Positions 1 through 12,400 of a stretch of DNA of 64,000 bases are shown piece by piece; the stretch's first letter is position 1, and each line of letters opens with the position of its first letter. Under the pieces are notes generated by a model. It did not search any database. It saw only the letters and a program-made list of their open reading frames with translations, and was not told where the DNA came from. Origin of the DNA: Sinonovacula constricta (taxonomy: Eukaryota > Mollusca > Bivalvia > Cardiida > Solecurtidae); NCBI GenBank assembly GCA_007844125.1, contig CM017571.1:109593-173592 (forward strand), read 5' to 3'. The translations under genes and the position numbers were made by a program.

Positions 1-485
1 TAAAAATCTAAATTTTATTCTTATGCAACAATTATGTCAATAAAAATCTTTACTTTTAATGCCACGAGATTAAATGAGGTTGCTTAGACTCCTCTAAAGT
101 GAAATTAAATTGATTTAATTACTAAAATGGCAGAAATGTATTTGGTATGAAAATAGGTCACAACACTTCGTTTATATATTTTAATAACAAAATAAAATGC
201 ATAACTTATATTCTAATAAATATTTCAATACTGCTTATGAGGAGACACAAAAGTGCATTGGAGACATGTTGTACAAAAGTATACATGTATTATTTTTATA
301 TATTTGAATTACTGTGCATGAATAAAGAAAGGTTACATAGTAAAACCACTCTTATGGAACTCAAACTTAAAAATAAGATTAACATTAATTTTCAAGTAAC
401 CAAATAAGTCATAAATCATATCTCAAGTTCTTGTTTAATCAATATAATTGTCATATTTAAGTGTGAGCAACCAAATACTCCGAAT
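1..485. other. AT-rich, no gene seen; ends in a duplicated segment
   Basis: No exon-like sequence. Positions 398-489 are the inverted duplicate of 46488-46580. Confidence 0.6.
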
Positions 486-787
486 GTTTGTTTGTTGGGT
501 TTATCGCCCAACCAACAGCATTTCAGATATCCGGAGACGGTGTCCACTTAAAGCAGGTATAGTGCTGCCTTCACTGTGTACAGTATGCCGTGAACACCTG
601 GCATGATACCACACCCAGTCACATTATCCTGATACCGGGCCAACCAGTCGTGGCACTACCCTTATATTTGTTTGAGTGTAAGCAAGTATGTTGACCATTT
701 TTTATGACTTTAGTATGTCGCAGCAAAGGTTTGAACCCGGGACCTCCTGTGCCTGTAGCCGACTCCTTACCGGCTGCACTACTAGGT
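486..787 (-). mobile_element. SINE family A, copy 1
   Basis: Reverse-strand copy of a tRNA-headed SINE of about 310 bp. The B-box region (read as GGTTTGAACCCGGG on the plus strand) is near 728-744. The 3' tail is rich in TTTG on the plus strand. Body landmarks shared with other copies are the CACCTGGCATGATACCACAC and GGGCCAACCAGTCGTGG stretches. Confidence 0.85.
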
Positions 788-799
788 AAGGGAGAAATA

Positions 800-2020
800 A
801 TTGTAAAATGTCCATATTATAATAGGACTAGCATGAAATGATAAAAAAATCACAGCAATTAAGCATATTGTGTTAGCGGACAGGTTTTTTTCCCCCTCTA
901 AGACATGAATTTGAAAGTTGTAATACAATTTTTATTAATCAAAGGTGAAGGTCAACATAAATAATGATATTAATAATGAAAATAAAATTGGTTTGTCTTA
1001 CATAAGCTTTTGTATTAATTAAATAAAATTTCCAAAGTATTTGAGCAATTTAATTTTTTTGTCTCTTGTAACCCCTCACTTTCTTTGCTCATTCTATTTA
1101 ATTTGATGATAATAGAATGAAATATTAGATAAACTTATGTACCACAGTCATCATCTTAGAAGTAAATGTGCTTTGGCATAACAGATCTTATATGATTCGG
1201 ATTTTTTTTTAAAGTAATACATAATGGCCATAGTTCATGGGAATATTTTTGTTGTTTTTTTGTTATTTAACAAATCTGTTTAATAAAATGAAAGTACATG
1301 TATAAAATATTTTACCTAAGAAGTTACTAGCTAATTCTAGGTATCTTTGGTAATATTGGCAAATAATAATCAGGATACCCGATACATAAAAATTAACTGA
1401 AATAAATAAATGTTTCATCACAATGATACCAAGCATTTAAATGTTTATAGGCAATTAAAAATTGACCAATCTCCATAGAATCAGTTTTATCAAAAGTTAA
1501 AAAAGAACATTTCACTATTTAAGAAAGATTAGAACCATAGAAATTCAAAAAAAGGTTATTTCACTTATGACGTAAACACTTCAGTTGTTTGCATCACATT
1601 TTAAACACATAAACAAAGGATTACATAAATTTAAGGAAATAAATGTTTTGTGTACTGAGTAAACTGTAGTACAACATGAGAAATATAAAAAGGAGTTTTT
1701 ATCATAATTGTAGATTAATTGTGTTGTGCAAATTGATGTTAACTTTTATGTGCAACGTAAGAACTGCACCTTTTTTAAATGAAGAAGAATATTAGGATAT
1801 TAAGGACATTAGTCAATTATGTTTTTAACCATAAGCAAATATTTCGGGTTTTTCTTCATTTTAATTTTTCAGAGAATGCACAATCGCATAAAATGAGGGT
1901 CACTTTAATATACACTGTGGGGAGACTTCTTTAAAAAAAAAAATGGCCCTCTGATTTTAAGTACGGTCCTTGGCAATGATGGAGTGAAGAGGGTCTTTCT
2001 AAACACGGACATAAAGGTTT
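800..2020. other. AT-rich stretch with nothing recognised
   Basis: Read on both strands. No coding similarity, SINE body or TIR element stands out. Confidence 0.6.
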
Positions 2021-2029
2021 GGTTGTTTG

Positions 2030-2213
2030 CACCTACACAGTTATAGCGATGCTAGCAACATACAACTTAGCGTTGGTGGATGAAAACTCCAGACATATAT
2101 CTGGGTGGAACCAGAGCGCACAGCAGGTTAGCTGGAAGACATCTCCATGTGGAAGTTCTCACCTTTTTGGGGACTTTTTTGAGACTTGCGCCCATATGTT
2201 AAGGGTCTGAGGA
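2030..2213 (-). mobile_element. SINE family B, very degenerate copy
   Basis: Shares order and landmarks with family B (GTTGGTGGATGAAAACTCCAG, CAGGTTAGCTGGAAGAC) but lacks a clear head. Called from colinearity only. Confidence 0.45.
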
Positions 2214-2579
2214 GTCTGCAATTCTAACTTTGACACGTCGTCTCTTGGATAAAAAGGGTATATGGCTACAATTAATTGGTTTCACAATGAGAAAGGTTGA
2301 GTAAATTAAAAAATAAAACAGTTTATAAAACAACAAAAAACAATCAAAGTACATGAGATTAATAAAATGGCACCATTTGACAGAACAAAAATGAAAAAAA
2401 ATAATATCACAGTCATCAGATAATGACACAAGTTGCATTGTGTACATAAAAAAGTCTTGAATGCAAAATGTGATAAGCAATAATTTAAAAATGCCTAAAA
2501 TGCTATAATGGTCAGATTTTGTTGTAAGCCTTTTTACTGGAACTGAAACCTGATAAAACACTCATTTTTTTTTTATACA

Positions 2580-2800
2580 TTGTCTGACACAATTATGCTC
2601 ATACTGGCAATGTCCAGCTAATTATTGGTAGTGGAAGACCCCAGACTTATGTCTGAGTAGAATCACAGTCGCACCACAGGTAAGCTGGAAAACCTTCCCA
2701 CGTTAAAGTTTTTTCCCCGAGCAGGACTTGAACCCAGGTTGTGATAGGCTGATAAGCTACAAGTCGGCCACCCTAACTACTTGGCCACGGGCACCCCCGG
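2580..2800 (-). mobile_element. SINE family B, copy 4
   Basis: Reverse-strand copy. GACACAATTATGCTCATACT, AGCTAATTATTGGT and the tRNA-like head complement (TTGGCCACGGGCACCC) are visible. Confidence 0.82.
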
Positions 2801-3087
2801 CCCCGTAAAGGTTTCAGACACATGTGACCCATAGCATGATACACACACCTGTGGCAATTATAATACTTTTTACACATGAAAAATTCTACTTATGCATGTG
2901 GCTAAATATTATAGAAATTAAATTTGGCTTATTACGATACCTACTTCTTCTGCTTGGCAATGACAATAATTCGTACACACACACACATAGTCTCCATTAA
3001 ATTAAATGTGTTTGACCTGAGGATATGGCTACCTTACACTTAAGTTCTTAGCAAATATGTTATATATATTAAATATGCTACGGGATA

Positions 3088-3093
3088 TTTATT
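3088..3093 (-). terminator. Possible polyadenylation signal of the CCDC62-like gene
   Basis: AATAAA on the minus strand about 340 bp beyond the stop codon. It is the nearest canonical hexamer I saw, but such hexamers are common in AT-rich DNA. Confidence 0.25.
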
Positions 3094-3431
3094 ATCAAAA
3101 TTTAATAAATCATAAAAAAAGGCTTAGCGGGGTATATTCCAAGGGGTGTTATAATATGCAAAACACGGTACACAAATGTAAATCAACACCCCCCACCCTG
3201 TTTAAGAAAGTTTCAACACATCGTATGAATAACATAACTTACATGAACTTTCTTATTGGTACTAAGTAAAGATATAACTGCAAGTTGACTCCATTGATAT
3301 TAACCATAATATAATTATTAAAATAATAGTTTTAAGTAGAGATTAGTGTTTTAGAAGGAGAAATATACTCCCAACCCTTTCCAATCTAGAATGTGAGAAA
3401 CAAGAAGATGCTTAAACAGGGATCCAGTCGG

Positions 3432-3491
3432 TCAAGATGGCTTATCAGCATTGTTAGAGAAGTCTTCAGACTGGTTCTTTCTATCTCTGCT
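3432..3491 (-). CDS. CCDC62: CCDC62-like exon 13 (terminal)
   Basis: The acceptor tgttctgttacag|AG is followed by 19 codons, SRDRKNQSEDFSNNADKPS, and TGA at 3432-3434. Phase 0 fits exon 12 and the length fits the short polar vertebrate tail. Sequence conservation is too low to prove it, so transcript data would settle this exon. Confidence 0.7.
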   Translation of the reverse strand, partial: SRDRKNQSEDFSNNADKPS

Positions 3492-6400
3492 CTGTAACAG
3501 AACACAGAACAGTAATATTTAGAATGAAATGTAAAAAGGTTGGATTGGATGCTATTTTTACTATGATATGGGAGACACTTAATACATTAACTAGAACTCC
3601 GCGAGTCGGCTGTGTCGCCTGACGAAAATTTTGTTGGTCGACATAAAAAATGTTAATTAGATTTTTGTTGTACAGATATAAGCAATGTATTTGCACATAT
3701 TCACATATAAAATAACCTTTTACTTGTCTCATTGCAAAAAACATGCACAACAAGTTATGCCCTTTGCAAGAAATGCACTAAAAATCAATCAAAGGGGAAT
3801 AACTAATAAATGGAAAATGTAGAGTTATGGTTCTTGTGCATTGCACCTTGAGTCATTGCCAGAAACATGCATACCAAGTTTGGAGTCATTTGGACCTACA
3901 GTGACAAAGTTACACTCCAGACAAGAAATGCTCTATAAAAATCAATCAAAGGGGAATAATTAAAAAACGGAACAAGGTAGAGATACGGTTCTTGTGCGCT
4001 GCACTTCGAGTCATTGCCAGAAACATGAATACCAAGTTTGGAGTCATTTGGACCTACGGTGACAAAGTTAGGCTCCCGACAAGGAAATCTGGACGCCGCC
4101 GACGCCGCGGATGCAGACGACAAAGTAATCCCTATATGTCGCCTATTCAGACCACACAAAAAGCAATGTAACAAAGATATTAGCTATATACTCGATGAAA
4201 ACATTGAACAGCAAGTTAAAGTTCAGTTTTCTCACCTGTATTTGGGAGGTTGCGGATTGCTCCAGATGCTCAATCATCTCCCGAGACTCTAACAGCAGAC
4301 GTTGTAACTTGGTAAATGGTGAGGCCTCAACCGACTTAAAATAAGAACAAGGTTGGTTGTTTTAGTTTTGAGATACTCTGCAATGACAAGACTATCCTTA
4401 TATTAGCTCTGTCCAGCTAGTGGACAGAGACCCCAGACAAACGTCTGGGTAGAACCATAGGCCTCAGACTGCCCGTGGTTACTGTAGAAAAGAGAAACGT
4501 GACCGTTGTGAGGAGTGCGGAATAGGTAAAATTTGTGACAGTCACAACTCAGCAATAAGGGTCCAAACAGTTAGTACAAGAAAATGCCAAGACTTTATGC
4601 AGCATCACAAGCTGATAAGAGTGAAACAAATAAAAAAATCAAAATTCCGATATACATGTCAAACAATAACTGTCAGAGTAGGTAAAATAAACTGATCACA
4701 GAGACAAATTAAATGTAACTAGATGTTGTGTAATTATTGAAAATAATTTTAAAAAAAGCAATAGAGAAAGACCATTCTGTATACTACCAATTACTACATA
4801 CAACTATGCAATTTTAACGGCCTTAGTAAGAAGGCTAGTAATTTACCCTGAAGCTGTAAAATGATTTAAAGAAAGTCCAGCATGTCATTCATAAAAGAAA
4901 CCGCGAAAAAGAACTTGTTAAATGCAAGTGATAGCAACAGATTTGATGTGTTTGAAACTTCAAAGAATTATTTTTACAAAAGGGTCTCTCATTATAAGCA
5001 TTCAACCTTGTCATCAGTCTTCACAAAAGAATTTAAAAAACACTGGACCTTCGGTCCACCAAGCTGGCAATATATACTGGTACAGACCAAATTTTACCGG
5101 ACAAGTTTGATTTTGGCATTTTGACACAAAAGGTTGGTAAGCTAACCGAGGTGTTATAAGTGCTAAAAGGCTGTGAAGCATTGTTCAGTTTAGTATATGT
5201 TTACATAATAATTCAGAAACGTCGGTCCATATAACTTATAAAAATTTAATGGATTGGCAGATATTCTGGTAGACTCGGGCCAGGGTCCAGCTGGTTTTAT
5301 TGCAGACCGTGTCATGGTTGCATTTTAGAACATTTCTTATGTAACTTCTGCATCTCTCATTGATAGAAAATTCTCTGTCACAAGATATTGATTTAATAGA
5401 AAATTCTCTGTCACACGATATTGATTTGATAGAAAATTCTCTGTCACATGATATTGATTTGATAGAAAATTCTCTGTCACACGATATTGATTTGATAGAA
5501 AATTCTCTGTCACACGACATTGATTTGTAGGTGCTTGTAGTCAATTCTGGAAAGTTTTAATCATGATGCAACTTTTACATTCTCGAATATTCTTAGCTAT
5601 TAAAAATGGGGCTGTTGTCATGTCTTTTGGGAGACATGTTTAAACCTTCAAAACTTAAAAGACCATCAGTGAATACAGTAAGTATTTTAAATAACTGCAG
5701 TGTGGGAATATTCTGGAATAGATTAGAGCTAGTGTTTTGTTGGATATATAGCAATAATATTGGCATCTTCAGATATTGGTTGAAATCTAGAAAGGAATTT
5801 GGCCTATCATAAAGTAAGCGGACAATTTTATTAGGTTTCGGTTAAGCGTGGATATATTTTATTGTTCTGTTTATATGTATTGTAATAATTTGTTTATTTA
5901 ATAAAATATATTGTGTTGTAAAACTTGTTGCAGGCTTTAAGTTTCTGTAAGGCCATTGATCGTAACATTGATTTATTCTTTATTCCATTGTATACCTTCG
6001 TACATTTCTCTTCTGTAACTCGATGGGGCAAGAAAGTGTACTTACTGGTGGCTGTTGGAAAGAAACATGACCTTTTTCATCCCATATGCTGTCATCAATG
6101 TCTCCCACATCTTCTAGAAAGGAGCAAACTTTCTGGCTGAATTCAAACTGTTTTTCATAATCCTCATCCCTCACTGTGCTTGGGCTTCCTGCCCCGAGTT
6201 GTTTCACTCTATCATTAGTGGGTGGTGAAGTTTCTTCAGCTTTAGCCATCGTCAGTAGTTGTGCATGTGGCGTTGTATGTCTCACAGGACTAGAGGATCT
6301 GCTGTCTTGCGCAGTTTTAGTTACACGTATTGTAACATGTTTAGGAGTATGTGAAACATTATCATTGTGCTTAATATTTTTCCTGACCTCCATAGATATT

Positions 6401-9400
6401 TCACTTTCTGATTGTTTGTTGTCATGAAATTCAGACGATTCTTTAGTTGTGGACTTTTTTAGATGGATATGGCTCTCAACAATGTAGCCATTTTGTCTCT
6501 TTGGTGACATTGTTCTGCTGCTTGGTGATAGACTCCGCCCACTTGAGGCTCCAGTGGGGGAAAAGCACCTGACAACTGAGGTTCTACAAGGGGAACTACT
6601 TCTGTCAACTGAGTCGCGCAATGGGGAATTGGATCTTACCACAGAAGTTCGTTTTTTAGACACATACTGACCCTTACCCTGGGAAGCACTGTTAAAATTG
6701 GACCTCTCTGATTGGGATTCATCCCTTAAGTTGGTCTGTCTTGCTGAAAATGGTACAGGAGAACAACTTTTTCGCGAATTGACACTATTTCTTTCAAGTG
6801 TTGATCGAAGGGGAGAGGATGACCTTTCAGTGCTTTGATCACTCAATGAGGAACCTTTATGGAACTTGGCACTATTTCCTTCCAGAGATGATCGCGATGG
6901 AGTTACTGATCTCACAGTGTTTACATCTCTTGGGGAAGAAACTTGATTTGAATTGGCACTATTTTTTACTGTATAAGATGGATCTGATGAGATTCTTCCT
7001 GAATATGTATGACTTGGTGATGTCTCTCTATCATTTGAGAAACGTATTGATTGCTCTTTTCTAATACTTGAAATTTCCCCATTTCTACTAGAAGAAGTAT
7101 CTGTCGGTGGTGGAGTACTTCTTCCAAAAGATTGACGGGCCAGACCTTTCTCTGAGTAAGACTTTGTCGAATTTCTGGACATTCTGGTGGAATTACTGGA
7201 AGAAGCTGATTGGTGACTGGTCTCCATGGTATCTGAAAGATTGGTTCCCGTTTTATATGTAGACTGCCTATGATGTACACTTGTCATAGGTTGGGAACCT
7301 GAGGTGCTGTCAATGGAAGAATGTGATTGGATAGTGCTACCCTGATGATACTTGGGAGGCTCAGTAAATCTAGACTGTGACACAAATGTTTCAACCTTTG
7401 GCTGTGTTGTGTGGTTTTCCAATTTAGACTGAGACGCAAATGTTTCCAACAGCTGCTGAGACTGGTACCCTGAACTTGCTGCATCACTATCTGGTCTCCC
7501 GCTGTACTTGGAAGGCATGAGAAGGGGAGCCGGTGAGGTTGCATCTCTTGGTGACAGGTTGAGTTGCTGGCATGTGACAGATTTCTCGGGGCTTGATTCC
7601 AGGCCACATGAATGTCGACCGTGGGACAGGTTGATGGACATGTCCAGACTAGAATGTTCAGAGAATAAGATTTAATGTAGTAAAGTAAGTACAAACTAGA
7701 TTACATTGAATAAATATGTAAGTAGATAATTCTTCAAATGAGATAAAGGTAAAGGAAAGTAATTTGACATATGGAGGACAATTTAAGAAAATACCTCACT
7801 TAATTAAAGTATTTTTTTTAGCAGTAAAGGTTGGCAACAGGGTACATTGGTGAAATGGAAATTGTCTCCCTTATTAGTTAATATCCAAGGTATTCCAAAC
7901 AGTAGGTAGGTCTTTTTAGTTGGAATTCTTGGACTTGATCGCATTTTCTTTTGTTGATGGTGCAATTACACACATTTCTTACTTTTGTGTAAATATAGGC
8001 TTAAAATTCATATAAATACTTGTAGAGATATGTTATTTAAAAAAGAAAATGGAAGTGTTTGTTGATGATGCTTAACCTGGAAGCATAAAAACCAAGTAAA
8101 ACAAATGAAAGGACCTACTTGCATGTAGGGATTATTCAGGGGAGACTATTCATTAATGTCTCTCATTAAACCAACTTACACTTTTAAGTTCATTTAGGTC
8201 AATTTTAGAGAGTCACTTTACACTGTGTGATGAAGAAGAATGAAAACAGTAAGTGTTGATTTACGAGTTTTACTGCCCAAAGAATGAGATACTGTTGAAA
8301 ATCGTCAAAACTAAGACTGTTACATATACTAGATATAGGCAAACTGACGGTTACCACCTTTAAAGGGGTGAACAGTGTTTCTAGCAAGCAATGGGTTAAA
8401 GAAACCTACTTCAAATATAGAAAATAAAGTGTTTCAGAAACAATAGAGAACATAAGCAATATCCCTTACTTCCCTGAAACATGTGTGGACTCTCCAGCTT
8501 TTGGATGGAGACTCCCTCTTTTAAGGGTCAAAGTTATTTGAAAATGAGGGGTGTTTTACACATTTTCAGAAATCTCCCTATTTGGAAGCAGATTAACTTC
8601 CCTCTTTGTCTATGTGAAAATAACAAATCTCCCACTTTGGCCACAGAAAAAGTTCACATGGATACTGAAAGGCGTGAAAAGAAGAGGAAAACTGCTTTAA
8701 GAGGACTTACCCTTGCTCATTGAGACTGGTTTGGAGGCTGCTGGCTCGGTCTTGGGAGGATGCCAACTTCTTCTGTAACTCGGATACTTCCCTCAGCTGA
8801 TGTTCATACATCTGGATTTGAACAGAAAAAATATTTAATTTTGTAACAAAGTATGCAGGATATGGTTCAGTCATGTGTGTAGAAAACAAACAAAAAACAG
8901 ATAAAGGGATTTAACAAATAGGTAAAAACACACACAAAAAAACACGTTTCAATTATTAAAGTTGTATAACATTATAAGAGATTGTACATACCTCCCTGAA
9001 ATTCTTCAGATGTGCATCTGTTCTTTCTTGTTTAACTTTCATGGACTCTAACAAGTCATTCTTGCACTGTTCATGCATAGCTAGGAAAAAGAATGTCGTT
9101 TTTTACGTTAACAAATAATAATATAATAAATATTTATAACATAAATAACAAGAATAATCATTTAATATGAATACACCCATATATTGGTACATCATTTTTT
9201 TTTTTTACAATCATAAACCAATCAAACCAATCAAAAAGCTCTTTTAAATTTTAAAATCATTTGGGTCATATCGTACTAAGAATATGCCAAAGTAGGCTTG
9301 GTACCAACCAGTCCTGTTAAGTTTCATAACAATCCGACAAATACTAACTGAGAAATAGCATGGAAAAATCTTATTCCCAGAGGGACCAACCAACAGTTTT

Positions 9401-12400
9401 GTTTTGTTTTTGAAATACATTGCAGCGACCATTTATGATAAATATAGCAACATCCAGCTTTTTGGTGGAGGAAGACCCCAGACAAATGTCTGGGTAGAAC
9501 CACCGGCGCACCGCAAGTCAGCTGGAAGACCTTTTCACAATAAGTCCTTCGCCCCGAACGGGACTCGAACCCATGTGGTGAGAGGCTAAGCAGTCAGAGG
9601 AGTTACAAATTGTCGACTCCACCACTATGCCATGGGCGCCCCCCCCAACCAATAGTAATGGACGTGACTGCAATTTAACCCTAACATACTTTGTATATTG
9701 AGGTATATGTATAATAATAAAATAAACTATAAAAATATTTTTGCTGAAAGGCAAAACATTGAACATTGGTTATCCTATGCTTACAGTGGGGTTTAGATAA
9801 TGCTTAAAAATAGCTTGTTGTTTGGCTTTTAAAATGAAGCTTCACTAAAAACAGCTGTTGTTCCAAGGACAAAAAAACATCGATGCTACTGCTGCTCTAC
9901 CATCAACATAAAAGTGAGAGAGATACTAAACTTGGCAAAACTATCAACTTCATAATCCTATCATTGATCTAAAACAATGCCACACCATTTCGCGGGATGT
10001 TTTTCAGGTAATAATAATTTGGTTGATTGAGAGAAAGGATTGGTTGAAACAGTCTGATACCACCTTTATAAATAAAAACAAAATCTTAAAACTTACTTGT
10101 TTTAAAAACATGCCCTACAGCCTTACTCCAAATTTACCCTAACACTTTACCTAAATAACTTTAACATCCCTTTTTTATGTTGTAGAAATAAGAAACACCC
10201 CCACACCCCACACTGTCTTCAAAATTTACCCTGTTTTTTATACGTACCTGCTTCCTTCTGTACAAGGGCCAACTGCTTTCTGGCTGATATGTTTTGTTGC
10301 GTCAACCTCTCTATCTCTCTCTGGGACTTCTCAACTCGTGCTGAAGAGTAGCCAAGGGACATAACCAACTCATTGAAGACATTCAGTTACGGAAGAGTAT
10401 TTCATCATGCTTTCTCCTAGATTTTTCTTTTAACCATTATTATACATTGTACGAATCAGTACCTTCTAAACAAGAAGAATTGAATGTATACATTGTACAT
10501 ATATATGTATATGTACATTACGTCACAATATTTGGTCCAGTTGATTTCCACGTGAAGACAGATTAATTTTACGTATCTGGAACTGTTCAATGGTCAACAG
10601 GGGTTTACCTCCCCTTTCAAGGGCCAAAACTTATCTGTACATTTTAGAGAAATAGGATAATATCTTGCTCAAGCTTTTTAAAATTGCTCTTGCTTTTAGT
10701 TTAATAAGTAAGTTAAATAAATGTTATGAATTTTGCATCTGAAATGAAATAATAAAAGTAAAGTGTCCACGCCTTGGGTTACTTTGTTGACAAAATTAAC
10801 CCATTCAGTACTCTATCCCTGAGCAGGCTCAGGATAGCAAATGCTTCCTGTAAATCAATAACACAAGTCTGGTTCAAGTTCAAGAAATGTAACTCTTGCA
10901 ATCTTTATTAATCTAATAAAGAGTTTCCATATGATGTCATAGGCACTATAAGACATCTCAAGGCAGCCATCTTTGAAGGCAGAAGCTATTGCAGGCAGAA
11001 ATCTGGAAATATGTGCTGTATTAAACTCACCACTGTGTTTTTATTTTTCTGTCTATTTTACTGAATTTTATATCAAATTCAACAGCTTTTATAAGTATTT
11101 TAAATATCAGAACTTTATTTTTATAGTTTAAAAGGTAAAAATATTACAACCAAAAAAGATACACTGTTCATTTTGTTTAAGGATGAGCCAATAATTTTAT
11201 TTATTTCTACATATTAATTCTTTGTGCATTTATCAATTTTAAAAATATTGTATTCTAAAAATATGAACTTCAAGAGCTTTCAAATGGTGTATAGCTTTTA
11301 ATATTTGGACCCAAACTGAAGAAATTACAAGAAAATAAAAGTTATGCTAAATAAAGCACTGGTTTTTCATAAAATAAATTTACTCCAATACAATTCATCT
11401 GAAAATCCCTTGAAGTTACCATCAAAGATGGCTGCCAAGATAAGAGATCCTCACTAATGTGGAAACAATCTATACATTATGGAGTTGTCTCACAATTTTA
11501 AGTTTTAATAGAAATATGAACAAATCATTTGAAATGATTTTGGTTAACACATGTTTTCTTCTTAATTGCAACAAATGGCACTAGCACATCATAGAAATGC
11601 ATATTGGTTTTCAATGAGTTGCTTTCAGAGCACTATAATTACCCAAAAGTCGATAGATCAATATATTTAAGTAAAGACAGTACAAGATATATATTGACAA
11701 GTTTGCACCCATTTTTATCAGTTATGCATTACACATTAACAAAACAAAAGTCACAGGCAAAATAATATTAAATATAAATTTAACAACTATCACTGAAAAA
11801 GTCCTAGATGCAATGGTATAAGTAGTAAAATTTTGGTTTATCTACTGTAGTAAGGACTTGAAAAAAGTAAGATTCACTCATGATAAAAATAAAGCAATAT
11901 GTTGACAGTTGATACTCCCTGACATATAGAAAGCACATATTGGGCAGTGAAGGGGATGGGAAGATAAAAAGAAAAGACAAATATATTTTTTCTATATCAG
12001 ATATACTGAAGACTAAGCTTATTCACATTCTTATTACCAACCTGTTTGCTTGTGAAGATCAGCAGCTATATTCTCGTATCTGTTCTTCCAGTCTTCTTTC
12101 TCCTTCAGTGCTTCTTTCTCTCTATCCTGACACTCTTTACATCTCAAATCTAGCTGTCGCAGTCTCTCAGTCGCTTCATGAAGTTGAGCCATAGCTGAGA
12201 CAATGTCGCGCTCCTAGATGCGTAAAGGAATTGTCGGATTAAAAAGTGTCTTCTATACATAGAGGATCTGACATGAGTGTTGACTGAATTCTGAAAATAT
12301 TAGTTGAGTTGCGTTTTTTTTGGTCATATCACACTGACACAATTATGGTCATACTGGAGATGCCTAGCTAGTGACTGGCTGCCAGGCGCGTTTCTGCCAT

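Noticed and set aside
5236..5544. 102-codon ORF with five REFSIKSISCD-like repeats
   Set aside because: A 33-bp minisatellite in the intron between exons 11 and 12. The repeat period keeps the frame open.
5980..6045. Treating the TAA at 5980 as the normal end of the CCDC62-like gene
   Set aside because: A gtaagt donor precedes it in phase with exon 12, which carries a segment conserved with vertebrates. Kept only as a possible intron-retention isoform.
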